Below are positions 1-7,142 of a DNA stretch of 48,542 nt, piece by piece. The position numbers and the translations under genes were made by a program. The notes beneath the pieces were generated by a model. The model ran no database searches, was not told the DNA's origin, and saw nothing but the letters and a program-made list of their open reading frames with translations. The first letter of the stretch is position 1, and every line of letters begins with the position of its first letter. The stretch comes from Ga0077527 sp964606765 (GTDB lineage Bacteria; Pseudomonadota; Gammaproteobacteria; Burkholderiales; SG8-41). The stretch spans positions 1 through 48,542 of the forward strand of contig CAZSIR010000005.1 of assembly GCA_964606765.1 (NCBI GenBank), read 5' to 3'.

Positions 1-670
1 CGGCATCCGGCGCTTCGTCGTAGACCTGGATGCCCATGTCGTTGATCATGCCGATGATGTTCTCGATGGCTTCAGCATCGAGCATGTCATCCGGCAGGTG
101 GTCGTTGATTTCGGCGTAGGTCAGGTAGCCACGCTCCTTGCCGAGCACCACCAGGTTTTTCAGCCGCAGCCGGCGCGCCTCGGCATCAGCGGGCGACAGT
201 TCACGCCGCTCGAATTCCTTGACCAGCGCGCGCTCGCGCGCGGTCAAGCCGCGCGTGGGCCGCTGCTTGCCGCCGGCCTTCGCCGCCGGTGCAGCAGGCT
301 GTACCGCCGCCTTGTCCAGTTTCTGCGCGGCCGCCTTGACCTTGGCCAGCGCCTGCTTTGCCACCGCCTTGAAGTTGGCGAGCCGCTGCTGCTCCTTGCG
401 CAATACCGCTTTTGATTTTGCCGCCGCCTTCGGCGTCGCCTTGCCTTTGGCCTTGCCCGCAGCCTTGGCTGCCGGGCGCGGTTTGTTTGCGCGCTGCGGC
501 GCCTTCGCCTTGACTACCTTGGTTTTGGTCGCAGCGCGCGATTTCGCCTTGGCTGCAACTTTTGCGGACCCGGCCTTGGCGCGCACGGCGCCCTTCGCTT
601 TGGCGTTTTTCGCTTTCGCGTTTTTTGCCTTGCTTGCCTTGGGTTTGGATGTTTTGGATTGCTTGGCCAT
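1..670 (-). CDS. rpoD: RNA polymerase primary sigma factor RpoD, N-terminal part (runs off the window)
   Basis: Primary (sigma-70) factor that directs RNA polymerase to housekeeping promoters. Only the first 223 codons are present; the gene continues beyond base 1. The ATG at 668-670 follows a GGAG ribosome site. Residues 1 to about 110 are almost wholly Lys/Ala (MAKQSKTSKPKAS...), a basic low-complexity extension. They are followed by sigma region 1.1 with the recognisable stretch YLTYAEINDHLPDD and then IIGMINDMGIQVYDEAPDA. It lies 68 nt after dnaG on the same strand, as expected for the last gene of the macromolecular synthesis operon. Identification is firm. The extension is a common but variable feature of betaproteobacterial RpoD. 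Confidence 0.93.
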   Translation of the reverse strand, partial: MAKQSKTSKPKASKAKNAKAKNAKAKGAVRAKAGSAKVAAKAKSRAATKTKVVKAKAPQRANKPRPAAKAAGKAKGKATPKAAAKSKAVLRKEQQRLANFKAVAKQALAKVKAAAQKLDKAAVQPAAPAAKAGGKQRPTRGLTARERALVKEFERRELSPADAEARRLRLKNLVVLGKERGYLTYAEINDHLPDDMLDAEAIENIIGMINDMGIQVYDEAPDA

Positions 671-738
671 GGATTAGGCTCCGCCGGGCGATGAATCGGT
701 GAAAAAGCCGAAAATTATACCGCAAACCCCCAGCGCTT

Positions 739-2499
739 TCACTTGCTGGCTGGTACGTTAAGTGCTTGATGCAACAGACGATATTGGGCCTGATCGTCAG
801 AATTCCAGCCTTGGCGTTTGGATTTTTCCAGCAACGAATTGATTCTGGCCTTACGAATCAAGACCATAGCCTGCTCCCAGGCGCCGCGAAACTCGGCTTC
901 CATCCCATCCGCTGGCAGGCCTTTTTCCTGCCAGCGCAAAGCGCCAACCTCAGCCTGGCAAATGGCGGTTTCGTGGGGCGAACCGCGAAATACCTCGCCC
1001 AGGTTGACCATGACATTCCCGCTGCCCGCCGCCTCCAGCACCGCATCCAGCGCCTGCAGGTCTGCCTGATCCACGCCGGCAACGCCAGCCGCCTCCGCCA
1101 GGTCGCTGCGCTGGATCAGCGCAGAAAATCGCGGCTCCACCACCAGCAATTCAAGCACCGTGCGCAGAATCGACGGTGCCGCCGGCGCTGCCCGCTGAGT
1201 CGGCGCCGGTCTGGCCTGCGCCCTGATTTCAAAATTTGCATCAAGCTCCTGCTGTGACACCCCAGCCAGCTGAGCCAGTTCCTTGCGGATCAGCAAGGAC
1301 AGCATCGGCGCGGCAATCTGTTTTACCAGCGGTTTTGCCTGCTGCATCAGCTTGGCCCGTCCTTCCGAGCTGTGAATGTCGACATTTGAACGCAACTCAT
1401 CAATCAGGAATCGCGACAGCGGCTCCGCTTTGGCCAACATCGCCTCAAAAGCCGCTTTGCCGTTCGCTCGCACGTAAGTATCGGGGTCTTCGCCATCAGG
1501 CAGAAACAGGAAACGCAGTTGCTTGCCGTCAAGCAGCTGGGTGAGACTGTTCTCCAGCGCCCGCCATGCGGCGCGGCGGCCGGCGGCATCGCCGTCAAAA
1601 CAGAACACGATTTCGTCTGACTGGCGCAGCAGCTTCTGCACGTGATTCGGCGTCGTCGCCGTGCCCAGTGTCGCCACCGCATATTCAACCCCGGCCTGCG
1701 CCAGCGCCACCACGTCCATGTAACCCTCAACCACGATCACGCAGCCGGCATCGCGGATCGCACGCCGGGCGTGGAACAGCCCGTAGAGTTCGCGGCCTTT
1801 TTCAAACACCGGTGTTTCCGGCGAGTTCAGGTATTTCGGTTCACCATCCCCGAGCACGCGGCCGCCAAAACCGATGATGTTGCCCTTGACGTCAACAATC
1901 GGAAACATGATGCGGTCACGAAAAACGTCATAGCGCCGGCCCTCCTCGTTCTGCTTCACCAGACCGGCGACATGCAACGCCTTGTCCGAGTAATCAGCAA
2001 ACACCTGCCCGAGGTTTTGCCAGCCATCCGGCGCATAACCGATGCCGAATCGTTTGGCGATCTCCCCCGACAGACCGCGCCGCTTCAGGTACTCAATCGC
2101 CTGCGGCGCATCCTTCAGCTGGTTGCGGTAGAACTGCGCCGCCTGCAGCAGCACGCCAAGCAGATCCGGCCCTTCTTCGGCACGGCGCTGGGTATATTCC
2201 GAGCGCGCTTCTTCCGGCACCTGCATGCCGACGCTTTGCGCGAGATCCTTCACCGCATCGACAAACCCCATCCCGCTGTACTCCATCATGAAGCCGATGG
2301 CGGTGCCGTGCGCACCGCAGCCAAAGCAGTGATAGAACTGCTTGGTCGGGCTCACGGTGAAGGAAGGGGATTTTTCGGTGTGAAAGGGACAGCAGGCTGA
2401 ATAGTTGGCGCCGCTGCGCTTCAGTTTCACGTGGCGATCAACCACCTCGACGATGTCGACCCGGCCGAGCAAATCCTGGATGAACGACTGCGGAATCAT
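739..2499 (-). CDS. dnaG: DNA primase DnaG
   Basis: Synthesises RNA primers at the replication fork in association with DnaB helicase. The 586 residues match the family length. The N-terminal CHC2 zinc finger is visible with Cys37, His40, Cys58 and Cys61 (CPFH ... CFGC). The central RNA-polymerase/TOPRIM core carries the acidic motif VIVVEGYMDVV near residue 262 and the CFDGDAAGRRA motif near residue 300. The C-terminal helicase-binding domain is less conserved. It sits between yqeY and rpoD on the same strand. The start ATG gives the canonical MIPQSFIQDLL beginning. Confidence 0.98.
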   Translation of the reverse strand: MIPQSFIQDLLGRVDIVEVVDRHVKLKRSGANYSACCPFHTEKSPSFTVSPTKQFYHCFGCGAHGTAIGFMMEYSGMGFVDAVKDLAQSVGMQVPEEARSEYTQRRAEEGPDLLGVLLQAAQFYRNQLKDAPQAIEYLKRRGLSGEIAKRFGIGYAPDGWQNLGQVFADYSDKALHVAGLVKQNEEGRRYDVFRDRIMFPIVDVKGNIIGFGGRVLGDGEPKYLNSPETPVFEKGRELYGLFHARRAIRDAGCVIVVEGYMDVVALAQAGVEYAVATLGTATTPNHVQKLLRQSDEIVFCFDGDAAGRRAAWRALENSLTQLLDGKQLRFLFLPDGEDPDTYVRANGKAAFEAMLAKAEPLSRFLIDELRSNVDIHSSEGRAKLMQQAKPLVKQIAAPMLSLLIRKELAQLAGVSQQELDANFEIRAQARPAPTQRAAPAAPSILRTVLELLVVEPRFSALIQRSDLAEAAGVAGVDQADLQALDAVLEAAGSGNVMVNLGEVFRGSPHETAICQAEVGALRWQEKGLPADGMEAEFRGAWEQAMVLIRKARINSLLEKSKRQGWNSDDQAQYRLLHQALNVPASK

Positions 2500-2561
2500 G
2501 CGCGCGGCAAATGCTCCACTCGGAATCAGCGATCCAGCGGGGGGATCGCATTGACTAGGGA

Positions 2562-2567
2562 ATTATA
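2562..2567 (-). promoter_or_regulatory. Candidate -10 box upstream of dnaG
   Basis: Read on the minus strand this is a perfect TATAAT, 62 bases upstream of the dnaG start, inside the 143-nt yqeY-dnaG gap. I see no good TTGACA-like partner at 16-18 nt, so this is only a candidate internal promoter of the operon. The rest of the gap shows nothing I can name. Confidence 0.3.
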
Positions 2568-2642
2568 GGTCAGGGCGCAAGGCCGGCAGTGGCGGTGTGG
2601 GCATTGCCGTCGCCAAAAAACATCATTAAAAACAGATAGTTG

Positions 2643-3089
2643 CTATTTTGTCAGTTGCGCCTTCACTACTGCGGAAACTTTCGACATGTCGGCGCGGCCC
2701 GCCAGCTTCGGTTTCAGCACGGCCATCACCTTGCCCATGTCAGACGCTGCGGCCGCACCGGTTTCCGCCACCGCAGCAGCCACCGCCGCCGCGATTTCCG
2801 CATCCCCCATTGCCTGCGGCATGTACGCCTGCAGCAGCTGCAACTCCTGCTTTTCCTTGTCAGCCAGGTCCTGGCGTCCGCCCTGTTCGAACTGGCTGAT
2901 CGAGTCTCGCCGCTGTTTGAGCATTTTTTCGATGATGGCCAGCACGTCGGCATCGGTCAGCACCTTGCGCTCGTCGACTTCGCGCTGTTTCAGGGCCGAC
3001 AGCAGCAGCCGGATGGTGTCGCGGCGCGCAACATCGCCGCTGCGCATCGCAGCCTTCAGGTCTTCATTGATCTGTTCACGCAATGCCAT
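2643..3089 (-). CDS. GatB/YqeY domain protein
   Basis: A 148-residue soluble protein that aligns throughout with the YqeY family, whose fold resembles the C-terminal tRNA-binding domain of the amidotransferase subunit GatB. Typical family features are the start MALREQINEDLKAAMRSGD, the central KQREVDERK, and LQAYMPQAMGDAEI. The function is not settled; a link to tRNA or translation is inferred only from GatB similarity and from its position between rpsU and dnaG. That position is usual in betaproteobacteria. A GGAG ribosome site precedes the ATG. Confidence 0.9.
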   Translation of the reverse strand: MALREQINEDLKAAMRSGDVARRDTIRLLLSALKQREVDERKVLTDADVLAIIEKMLKQRRDSISQFEQGGRQDLADKEKQELQLLQAYMPQAMGDAEIAAAVAAAVAETGAAAASDMGKVMAVLKPKLAGRADMSKVSAVVKAQLTK

Positions 3090-3126
3090 GGATATGCTCC
3101 CGGAGTATCAGGTTCCAGAAATGACA

Positions 3127-3159
3127 AAAGGGTGCGGGGCGTAAACCCCTGCACCCTTT
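3127..3159 (-). terminator. Hairpin terminator/attenuator after rpsU
   Basis: The arms 3128-3139 and 3147-3158 pair over 12 bp with one G-U. On the minus-strand transcript the hairpin is followed by TTTTG. It lies between rpsU and yqeY. In Escherichia coli a terminator at the equivalent place after rpsU lets S21 be made in excess of primase and sigma factor; the same role is inferred here. Confidence 0.75.
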
Positions 3160-3192
3160 GACGGCCTGGGCGGCGCGCCGAACCGGTTTTTT

Positions 3193-3405
3193 TTAGTACA
3201 ACTTCGGCGGCAGCAGCTGCGAGCGCAGGCGTTTGTGCGTACGCTTCACCGCAGCGGCCAGCTTGCGCTTGCGCTCGGCGGTCGGCTTTTCGTAGAACTC
3301 GCGGGCGCGCAGTTCCGTCAGCAGGCCGGTCTTTTCCACGGTGCGCTTGAAACGGCGCAGGGCCACTTCAAACGGCTCATTCTCTTTTACGCGTACTGTT
3401 GTCAT
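3193..3405 (-). CDS. rpsU: 30S ribosomal protein S21
   Basis: Small-subunit ribosomal protein of 70 residues, rich in Lys/Arg, with the family pattern MTTVRVKENEPFEVALRRFKR at the start and a basic C-terminal tail (KRTHKRLRSQ). S21 helps 30S initiation by supporting Shine-Dalgarno pairing. It is the first gene of the minus-strand macromolecular synthesis operon. A hairpin follows it and a strong TATAAT lies upstream, which fits separate high expression. Confidence 0.97.
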   Translation of the reverse strand: MTTVRVKENEPFEVALRRFKRTVEKTGLLTELRAREFYEKPTAERKRKLAAAVKRTHKRLRSQLLPPKLY

Positions 3406-3480
3406 GCAATCCCTCGTATCGAACCCGAAGATCCCGCTTTCTCGCCGGAATCGGGCGGGGGCGAAATCGGAAAAACGCGT

Positions 3481-3486
3481 ATTATA
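3481..3486 (-). promoter_or_regulatory. Probable promoter (-10) of the rpsU operon
   Basis: On the minus strand this is TATAAT preceded by TGGT, with a weak -35 candidate (TGTAAA) 17 nt upstream. It lies 75 bases before the rpsU start, in the 136-nt divergent gap between rpsU and tsaD. The -10 match is perfect; the -35 match is poor. Confidence 0.55.
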
Positions 3487-3541
3487 ACCAGATTCCTCCC
3501 GGATTTACAGCCTCCGGAACACCCCGCCTGACCCGACTCCC

Positions 3542-4558
3542 GTGCTTGTACTTGGCATCGAAACCTCCTGCGATGAAACCGGCATTGCCCTGTATGACAC
3601 CGGCCGGGGCCTGCTTGCCCATGCCCTGCATTCCCAGGTTGCCCTGCACGCCGATTACGGCGGGGTGGTGCCCGAACTGGCCTCCCGTGACCATATCCGC
3701 CGGGTTTTGCCGCTGACACGCGAAGTGTTGAAAGTAAGTGGTTGCACGCTGCTGGAACTGGATGCCGTGGCCTACACGGCCGGCCCCGGCCTCGCCGGCG
3801 CGCTGCTGGTCGGCGCCGGGGTCGGCAGCAGCCTCGCCCATGCCCTGGATATCCCGGCCATTGGCATCCACCATCTCGAAGGCCACCTTCTCTCCCCGCT
3901 GCTGGCGGATCCGGCGCCGCAATTTCCGTTTGTGGCCCTGCTGGTCTCTGGCGGTCATACCCAACTGATGCGGGTGGGCGGGGTCGGCGACTACACCCTC
4001 CTCGGCGAAACCCTGGATGACGCCGCGGGGGAAGCCTTCGACAAATCGGCAAAATTGCTGGGACTCGGTTATCCCGGCGGCCCGGCCATTGCCGCGCTCG
4101 CTGAATCCGGCAGCGCCGGTAAATTTGCGCTGCCTCGGCCGATGCTGCACAGCGATAATCTTGATTTCAGTTTCAGCGGGCTGAAAACCGCGGTGCTGAC
4201 CGCAGCGCGCAATCTGCCGCCGGATAAACAAGCGCGCGCCGACCTTGCCGCCGAGTTGCAGGCCGCGATTGTGGATGTGCTGGTCGCAAAATCGATTGCA
4301 GCGATTGAACAGACTGGATTGACCCAACTGGTGGTGGCGGGTGGTGTTGGCGCCAACCAGCAGCTGCGCAAGCAGCTGACGGCTGCCGCACGGGCCCGCG
4401 GTTGCACCGTGTTTTACCCGCCACTCGAGTTCTGCACCGACAACGGGGCAATGATCGCCTTTGCCGGTGCGCTGCGCTTGCAGAATGGCGCTCGCGGCAA
4501 CGGCCCTGGTTTTACCGTGCGTCCGCGCTGGGACCTGGCAGGCCTGGCCGCGGATTAG
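3542..4558 (+). CDS. tsaD: tRNA N6-adenosine threonylcarbamoyltransferase TsaD
   Basis: Transfers the threonylcarbamoyl group to A37 of ANN-decoding tRNAs (t6A synthesis), acting with TsaB and TsaE in the cytoplasm. The 338 residues begin with GIETSCDETG, the ASKHA nucleotide-binding signature. The metal-binding HxxxH is His111/His115 (HHLEGH), and SGGHTQL and VAGGVGANQQLR follow. The start codon is GTG, chosen because the conserved N-terminus begins there. It diverges from rpsU, and its stop overlaps that of plsY by 3 bases in convergent orientation. Confidence 0.97.
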   Translation: MLVLGIETSCDETGIALYDTGRGLLAHALHSQVALHADYGGVVPELASRDHIRRVLPLTREVLKVSGCTLLELDAVAYTAGPGLAGALLVGAGVGSSLAHALDIPAIGIHHLEGHLLSPLLADPAPQFPFVALLVSGGHTQLMRVGGVGDYTLLGETLDDAAGEAFDKSAKLLGLGYPGGPAIAALAESGSAGKFALPRPMLHSDNLDFSFSGLKTAVLTAARNLPPDKQARADLAAELQAAIVDVLVAKSIAAIEQTGLTQLVVAGGVGANQQLRKQLTAAARARGCTVFYPPLEFCTDNGAMIAFAGALRLQNGARGNGPGFTVRPRWDLAGLAAD

Positions 4559-5160
4559 CCACCGGCTTTTGCGCCGAGCCTGCTTTCCCTGCCAGCAAGC
4601 AGATTCCGGATGTTCGAGCGGTGCCGCCAGATCAGCAGCGCCGCAATGATCGCCACCGCGGGGAAAAACGGGTGCGCCATGCCGAACAGCAGTACAGTGA
4701 AAAACACGGTAAAGACCGCGGAAATCAATGCGGCAAGCGAGGAGTAGCGGAAAAACACCGCGATCGTGATCCAGGTGGCCAGCGTACCGAGCCCGAGGTA
4801 GGGACTCAGCGCAAACAACACGCCCAGCGCCGTCGCCACGCCCTTGCCGCCTTTGAATCCATGAAACAGCGGATACAGGTGGCCGAGAATCACCGCCACT
4901 GAAGCGAGTGCCATCGCCATGACTGTGCCGTCAATAATCCACTGTTCAGCGGCAAACACCGCAAGCCAGCCCTTGATGCAGTCACCGAGCAGGGTCAGCA
5001 CCGCCGCAGCCTTGCGCCCGCTGCGCAGCACATTGGTTGCACCAGGGTTGCCCGAACCGTATTCACGTGGATCAGGCAGACGGAACGCACGGCTGACGAC
5101 CACGGCAAATGAAATCGAGCCGATCAGATACGCCGTAACCACGACAATTAGTAACGCCAA
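4555..5160 (-). CDS. plsY: Acyl-phosphate glycerol-3-phosphate acyltransferase PlsY
   Basis: Inner-membrane enzyme that acylates glycerol-3-phosphate from acyl-phosphate, the first step of phospholipid synthesis with PlsX. The frame is open to 5226, but family members begin close to the first membrane helix. I therefore chose the TTG at 5158-5160, which has AGGGG eight bases upstream and gives LALLIVVVTAYLIGSISFAV; about 201 residues result. The signatures YGSGNPGATNVLRSG and GFKGGKGVATALG are intact, and there are about five hydrophobic helices. It diverges from folB and converges with tsaD. The start choice is less certain than the identity. Confidence 0.93.
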   Translation of the reverse strand: MALLIVVVTAYLIGSISFAVVVSRAFRLPDPREYGSGNPGATNVLRSGRKAAAVLTLLGDCIKGWLAVFAAEQWIIDGTVMAMALASVAVILGHLYPLFHGFKGGKGVATALGVLFALSPYLGLGTLATWITIAVFFRYSSLAALISAVFTVFFTVLLFGMAHPFFPAVAIIAALLIWRHRSNIRNLLAGRESRLGAKAGG

Positions 5161-5231
5161 ACGATTTCCCCTAAAATGGCGCGACCATTTTAGCCCAACC
5201 TGGCACGCCGTTTCTGAACCTGGCACCGCAC

Positions 5232-5594
5232 ATGGACACCATATTCATCAGTGAGCTGCGTGTCGAAACCCGCATCGGCATCTACGCCCAGGAAATGCAG
5301 GCGGCGCAGATCATTCAGCTGGATCTCGAAATCGGGCTGCGCGGCAAACATGCGGCGGACAGCAATCGCATTGAAGACACCATCGATTACGCAATGGTGG
5401 TGATGGCCATCAGGCGGCTTTTTGCGGAGCAGCATTTTTCACTGCTGGAGCACGCCGCCGAGTCCATTGCCAACATGGTGATGCAGGATTTCAAGGCGCC
5501 CTGGCTGCGCGTCAGCATTGCCAAACTGGCGCCGCTGGCCGGCGTAAAAAAACTCGGCGTCAGCATTGAGCGCGGCACCAAACAAGGCGCTTGA
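5232..5594 (+). CDS. folB: Dihydroneopterin aldolase FolB
   Basis: Converts 7,8-dihydroneopterin to 6-hydroxymethyl-dihydropterin plus glycolaldehyde in folate synthesis. The 120 residues are the normal length. Family hallmarks are FISELRVETRIGIYAQEMQ at the start, the active-site Glu/Lys region around DTIDYAMVV, and LLEHAAESIA. It stands alone on the plus strand with 71 bases to the divergent plsY, a space that must hold both promoters. Confidence 0.95.
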   Translation: MDTIFISELRVETRIGIYAQEMQAAQIIQLDLEIGLRGKHAADSNRIEDTIDYAMVVMAIRRLFAEQHFSLLEHAAESIANMVMQDFKAPWLRVSIAKLAPLAGVKKLGVSIERGTKQGA

Positions 5595-5735
5595 CCGCCA
5601 AGACGTCAAGACGCCAAGAACTTCAAAGTCAAAATCTCATTCCGGCGATTCAGCCCAACTGTGAACCGGATCGCCGGTAGTTACCGGGTTTGTCCGGTTC
5701 GGTTTTCCTGGCGTTCTTGGCGACTTGGCGGTTCA
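5592..5735. repeat. Palindromic intergenic element between folB and xerD
   Basis: The left arm (5592-5621) has repeated CGCCAAGA-type units; the right arm (5713-5735) is its inverted complement with one 7-nt unit missing. Both contain gttcttggcg or its complement. Inside lies a second inverted pair, ccggcga at 5642-5648 and tcgccgg at 5671-5677. It fills almost the whole 164-nt gap between two convergent genes and resembles a REP/MITE-like element. No terminator T-run is seen. Confidence 0.6.
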
Positions 5736-5758
5736 TTGGTCTCAGTGGCAGGCGAAAT

Positions 5759-6658
5759 TCAGCCGCGCGGATGGTGCTTCGCATGCAACTGCTTCATTCG
5801 TTCCTGCGCGACATGGGTGTAAATCTGCGTTGTTGAAATATCCGCATGCCCGAGCAGCAGCTGCACCACGCGCAGGTCAGCGCCGTGATTCAGCAGATGC
5901 GTCGCAAAGGCATGGCGCAGGGTGTGCGGCGACAGCGGCTTGTGGAGGCCTGCCTGCAAGGCATAACGCTTGAGCAGGTACCAGAAAGCCTGGCGCGTCA
6001 TCACGGCCGCGCGGGTGGTGACAAACAGCGCATCACTGCTTTTCTCCCCCAGCAGCGCCGGCCGCGCTTCTTTCAGGTAACGCTCCAGCCAGGACAGGGC
6101 CTCCTCCCCCAGCGGCACCAGCCGCTCCTTGGAGCCCTTGCCCATCACACGCACCACGCCCATGTCGCGGCTGACCTGGGCGACCTTCAGCGTCACCAGC
6201 TCGGACACGCGCAACCCGCTGGCATAAAGCACCTCCAGCATGGCCCGGTCGCGCAGGCCCAGCGGCTGCTCCAGCGCGGGCGCTGCAAGCAGGCTTTCGA
6301 CATCGGTTTCGGTCAGCGTTTTCGGCAGAGCGCGCGGCAGTTTGGGGGTGTCGATGCGCAGCGTCGGATCCGCTTTGATCGTGTTCTGACGCAGTGCATG
6401 ACGATAGAAACGTTTCAGCGTCGACAGCAAACGGGCTGCAGTGGAAGCGCGTGCCTTGCTGCGGAATTTGTGCGCCAGGTAATCCTGGATCAGCGCCTGG
6501 TCGGCCGCGAGCAGATCGCCGGCATCGCGCTTCCCGAGCCAGCCGGCAAACTGCTGCAGATCGCGGCGATAACTGTCGAGCGTGTTGCGCGCAAGCCCGT
6601 CCTCCAGCCACAGCGCGTCACAAAAACCGTCAATGACCGTCTTTGAGGATTCCTTCAT
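5759..6658 (-). CDS. xerD: Site-specific tyrosine recombinase XerD
   Basis: With XerC it resolves chromosome dimers at dif. The 299 residues show the N-terminal SAM-like DNA-binding domain (LARNTLDSYRRDLQQF) and the catalytic core: Arg in ASGLRVSEL, Lys in GKGSKERLVPL, HTLRHAFATHLL, and the Tyr nucleophile in STTQIYTH. The length and the sequence around LGHADISTTQIYTHV favour XerD over a phage integrase. Its first 29 bases overlap the end of ogt, so the two are probably co-transcribed on the minus strand. Confidence 0.93.
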   Translation of the reverse strand: MKESSKTVIDGFCDALWLEDGLARNTLDSYRRDLQQFAGWLGKRDAGDLLAADQALIQDYLAHKFRSKARASTAARLLSTLKRFYRHALRQNTIKADPTLRIDTPKLPRALPKTLTETDVESLLAAPALEQPLGLRDRAMLEVLYASGLRVSELVTLKVAQVSRDMGVVRVMGKGSKERLVPLGEEALSWLERYLKEARPALLGEKSSDALFVTTRAAVMTRQAFWYLLKRYALQAGLHKPLSPHTLRHAFATHLLNHGADLRVVQLLLGHADISTTQIYTHVAQERMKQLHAKHHPRG

Positions 6659-7142
6659 GCCGCAGCAGCCAGCGTTTGACGCTCAGGGGAAAGGGGTCTT
6701 TTCCACCCATGAATCCGCCCAGTCCGCCGCCCGCCGCCAGCACACGATGGCAGGGCACGATCAGTGGCACCGGATTGGCGCCGCAGGCGCCGCCCACGGC
6801 ACGCGGACCACTGCGCAGTCGATGCGCCATATCCCCATAAGTAATTGTTTTTATTAAACAATTTTTTCCGAGATTTTCGATTTCGCGCCAGACCCGTTGC
6901 TGGAATGGAGTACCGGCCAGACGATAGGGTACCGTGAAACCACACTCGGGGTCCGCCAGGTAACGCTCGATTTCGCGACATACACGTTCGGCAAGCCGAT
7001 CGCCGGGTGCGACCGGTGCTGTGCTGCGCGGCAGATAACGCAGGCTGGTCACTGCCTTGCGGTCTGTGACGATGCCCAGCACCGCGAACGGCGTGATCAG
7101 GCGCGTCTCGTGCTGACCCGTCGCCGGACCAGGGCCGCTCAT
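6630..7142 (-). CDS. ogt: Methylated-DNA--protein-cysteine methyltransferase (Ogt type)
   Basis: Suicide repair protein that removes alkyl groups from O6-alkylguanine. Of the 170 residues, the C-terminal half is the classical domain: TPFQQRVW, RAVGGACGANPVPLIVPCHRV with the acceptor Cys131, then GGLGGFMGGKDPFPLSVKRWLL. Between VWREI and TITYG, residues 89-98 (ENLGKNCLIK) replace the usual short P-x-G loop, giving about six extra residues. This insertion is encoded by an AT-rich stretch also found elsewhere in the window. The ATG overlaps the stop of the TRAP permease gene (ATGA). Confidence 0.93.
   Translation of the reverse strand: MSGPGPATGQHETRLITPFAVLGIVTDRKAVTSLRYLPRSTAPVAPGDRLAERVCREIERYLADPECGFTVPYRLAGTPFQQRVWREIENLGKNCLIKTITYGDMAHRLRSGPRAVGGACGANPVPLIVPCHRVLAAGGGLGGFMGGKDPFPLSVKRWLLRHEGILKDGH
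6837..6867 (+). repeat. AT-rich dispersed motif, copy A (inside ogt)
   Basis: ATAAGTAATTGTTTTTATTA followed by a T-rich tail, similar to the copies at 33708, 43869, 46355 and 48311. It stands out against surrounding GC-rich DNA and encodes the unusual ENLGKNCLIK insertion of Ogt on the minus strand. Confidence 0.5.

Noticed and set aside
138..725. Open frames on both strands over the rpoD start
   Set aside because: The Lys/Ala codon run of rpoD creates open frames in other phases; only the rpoD frame shows sigma-factor sequence.
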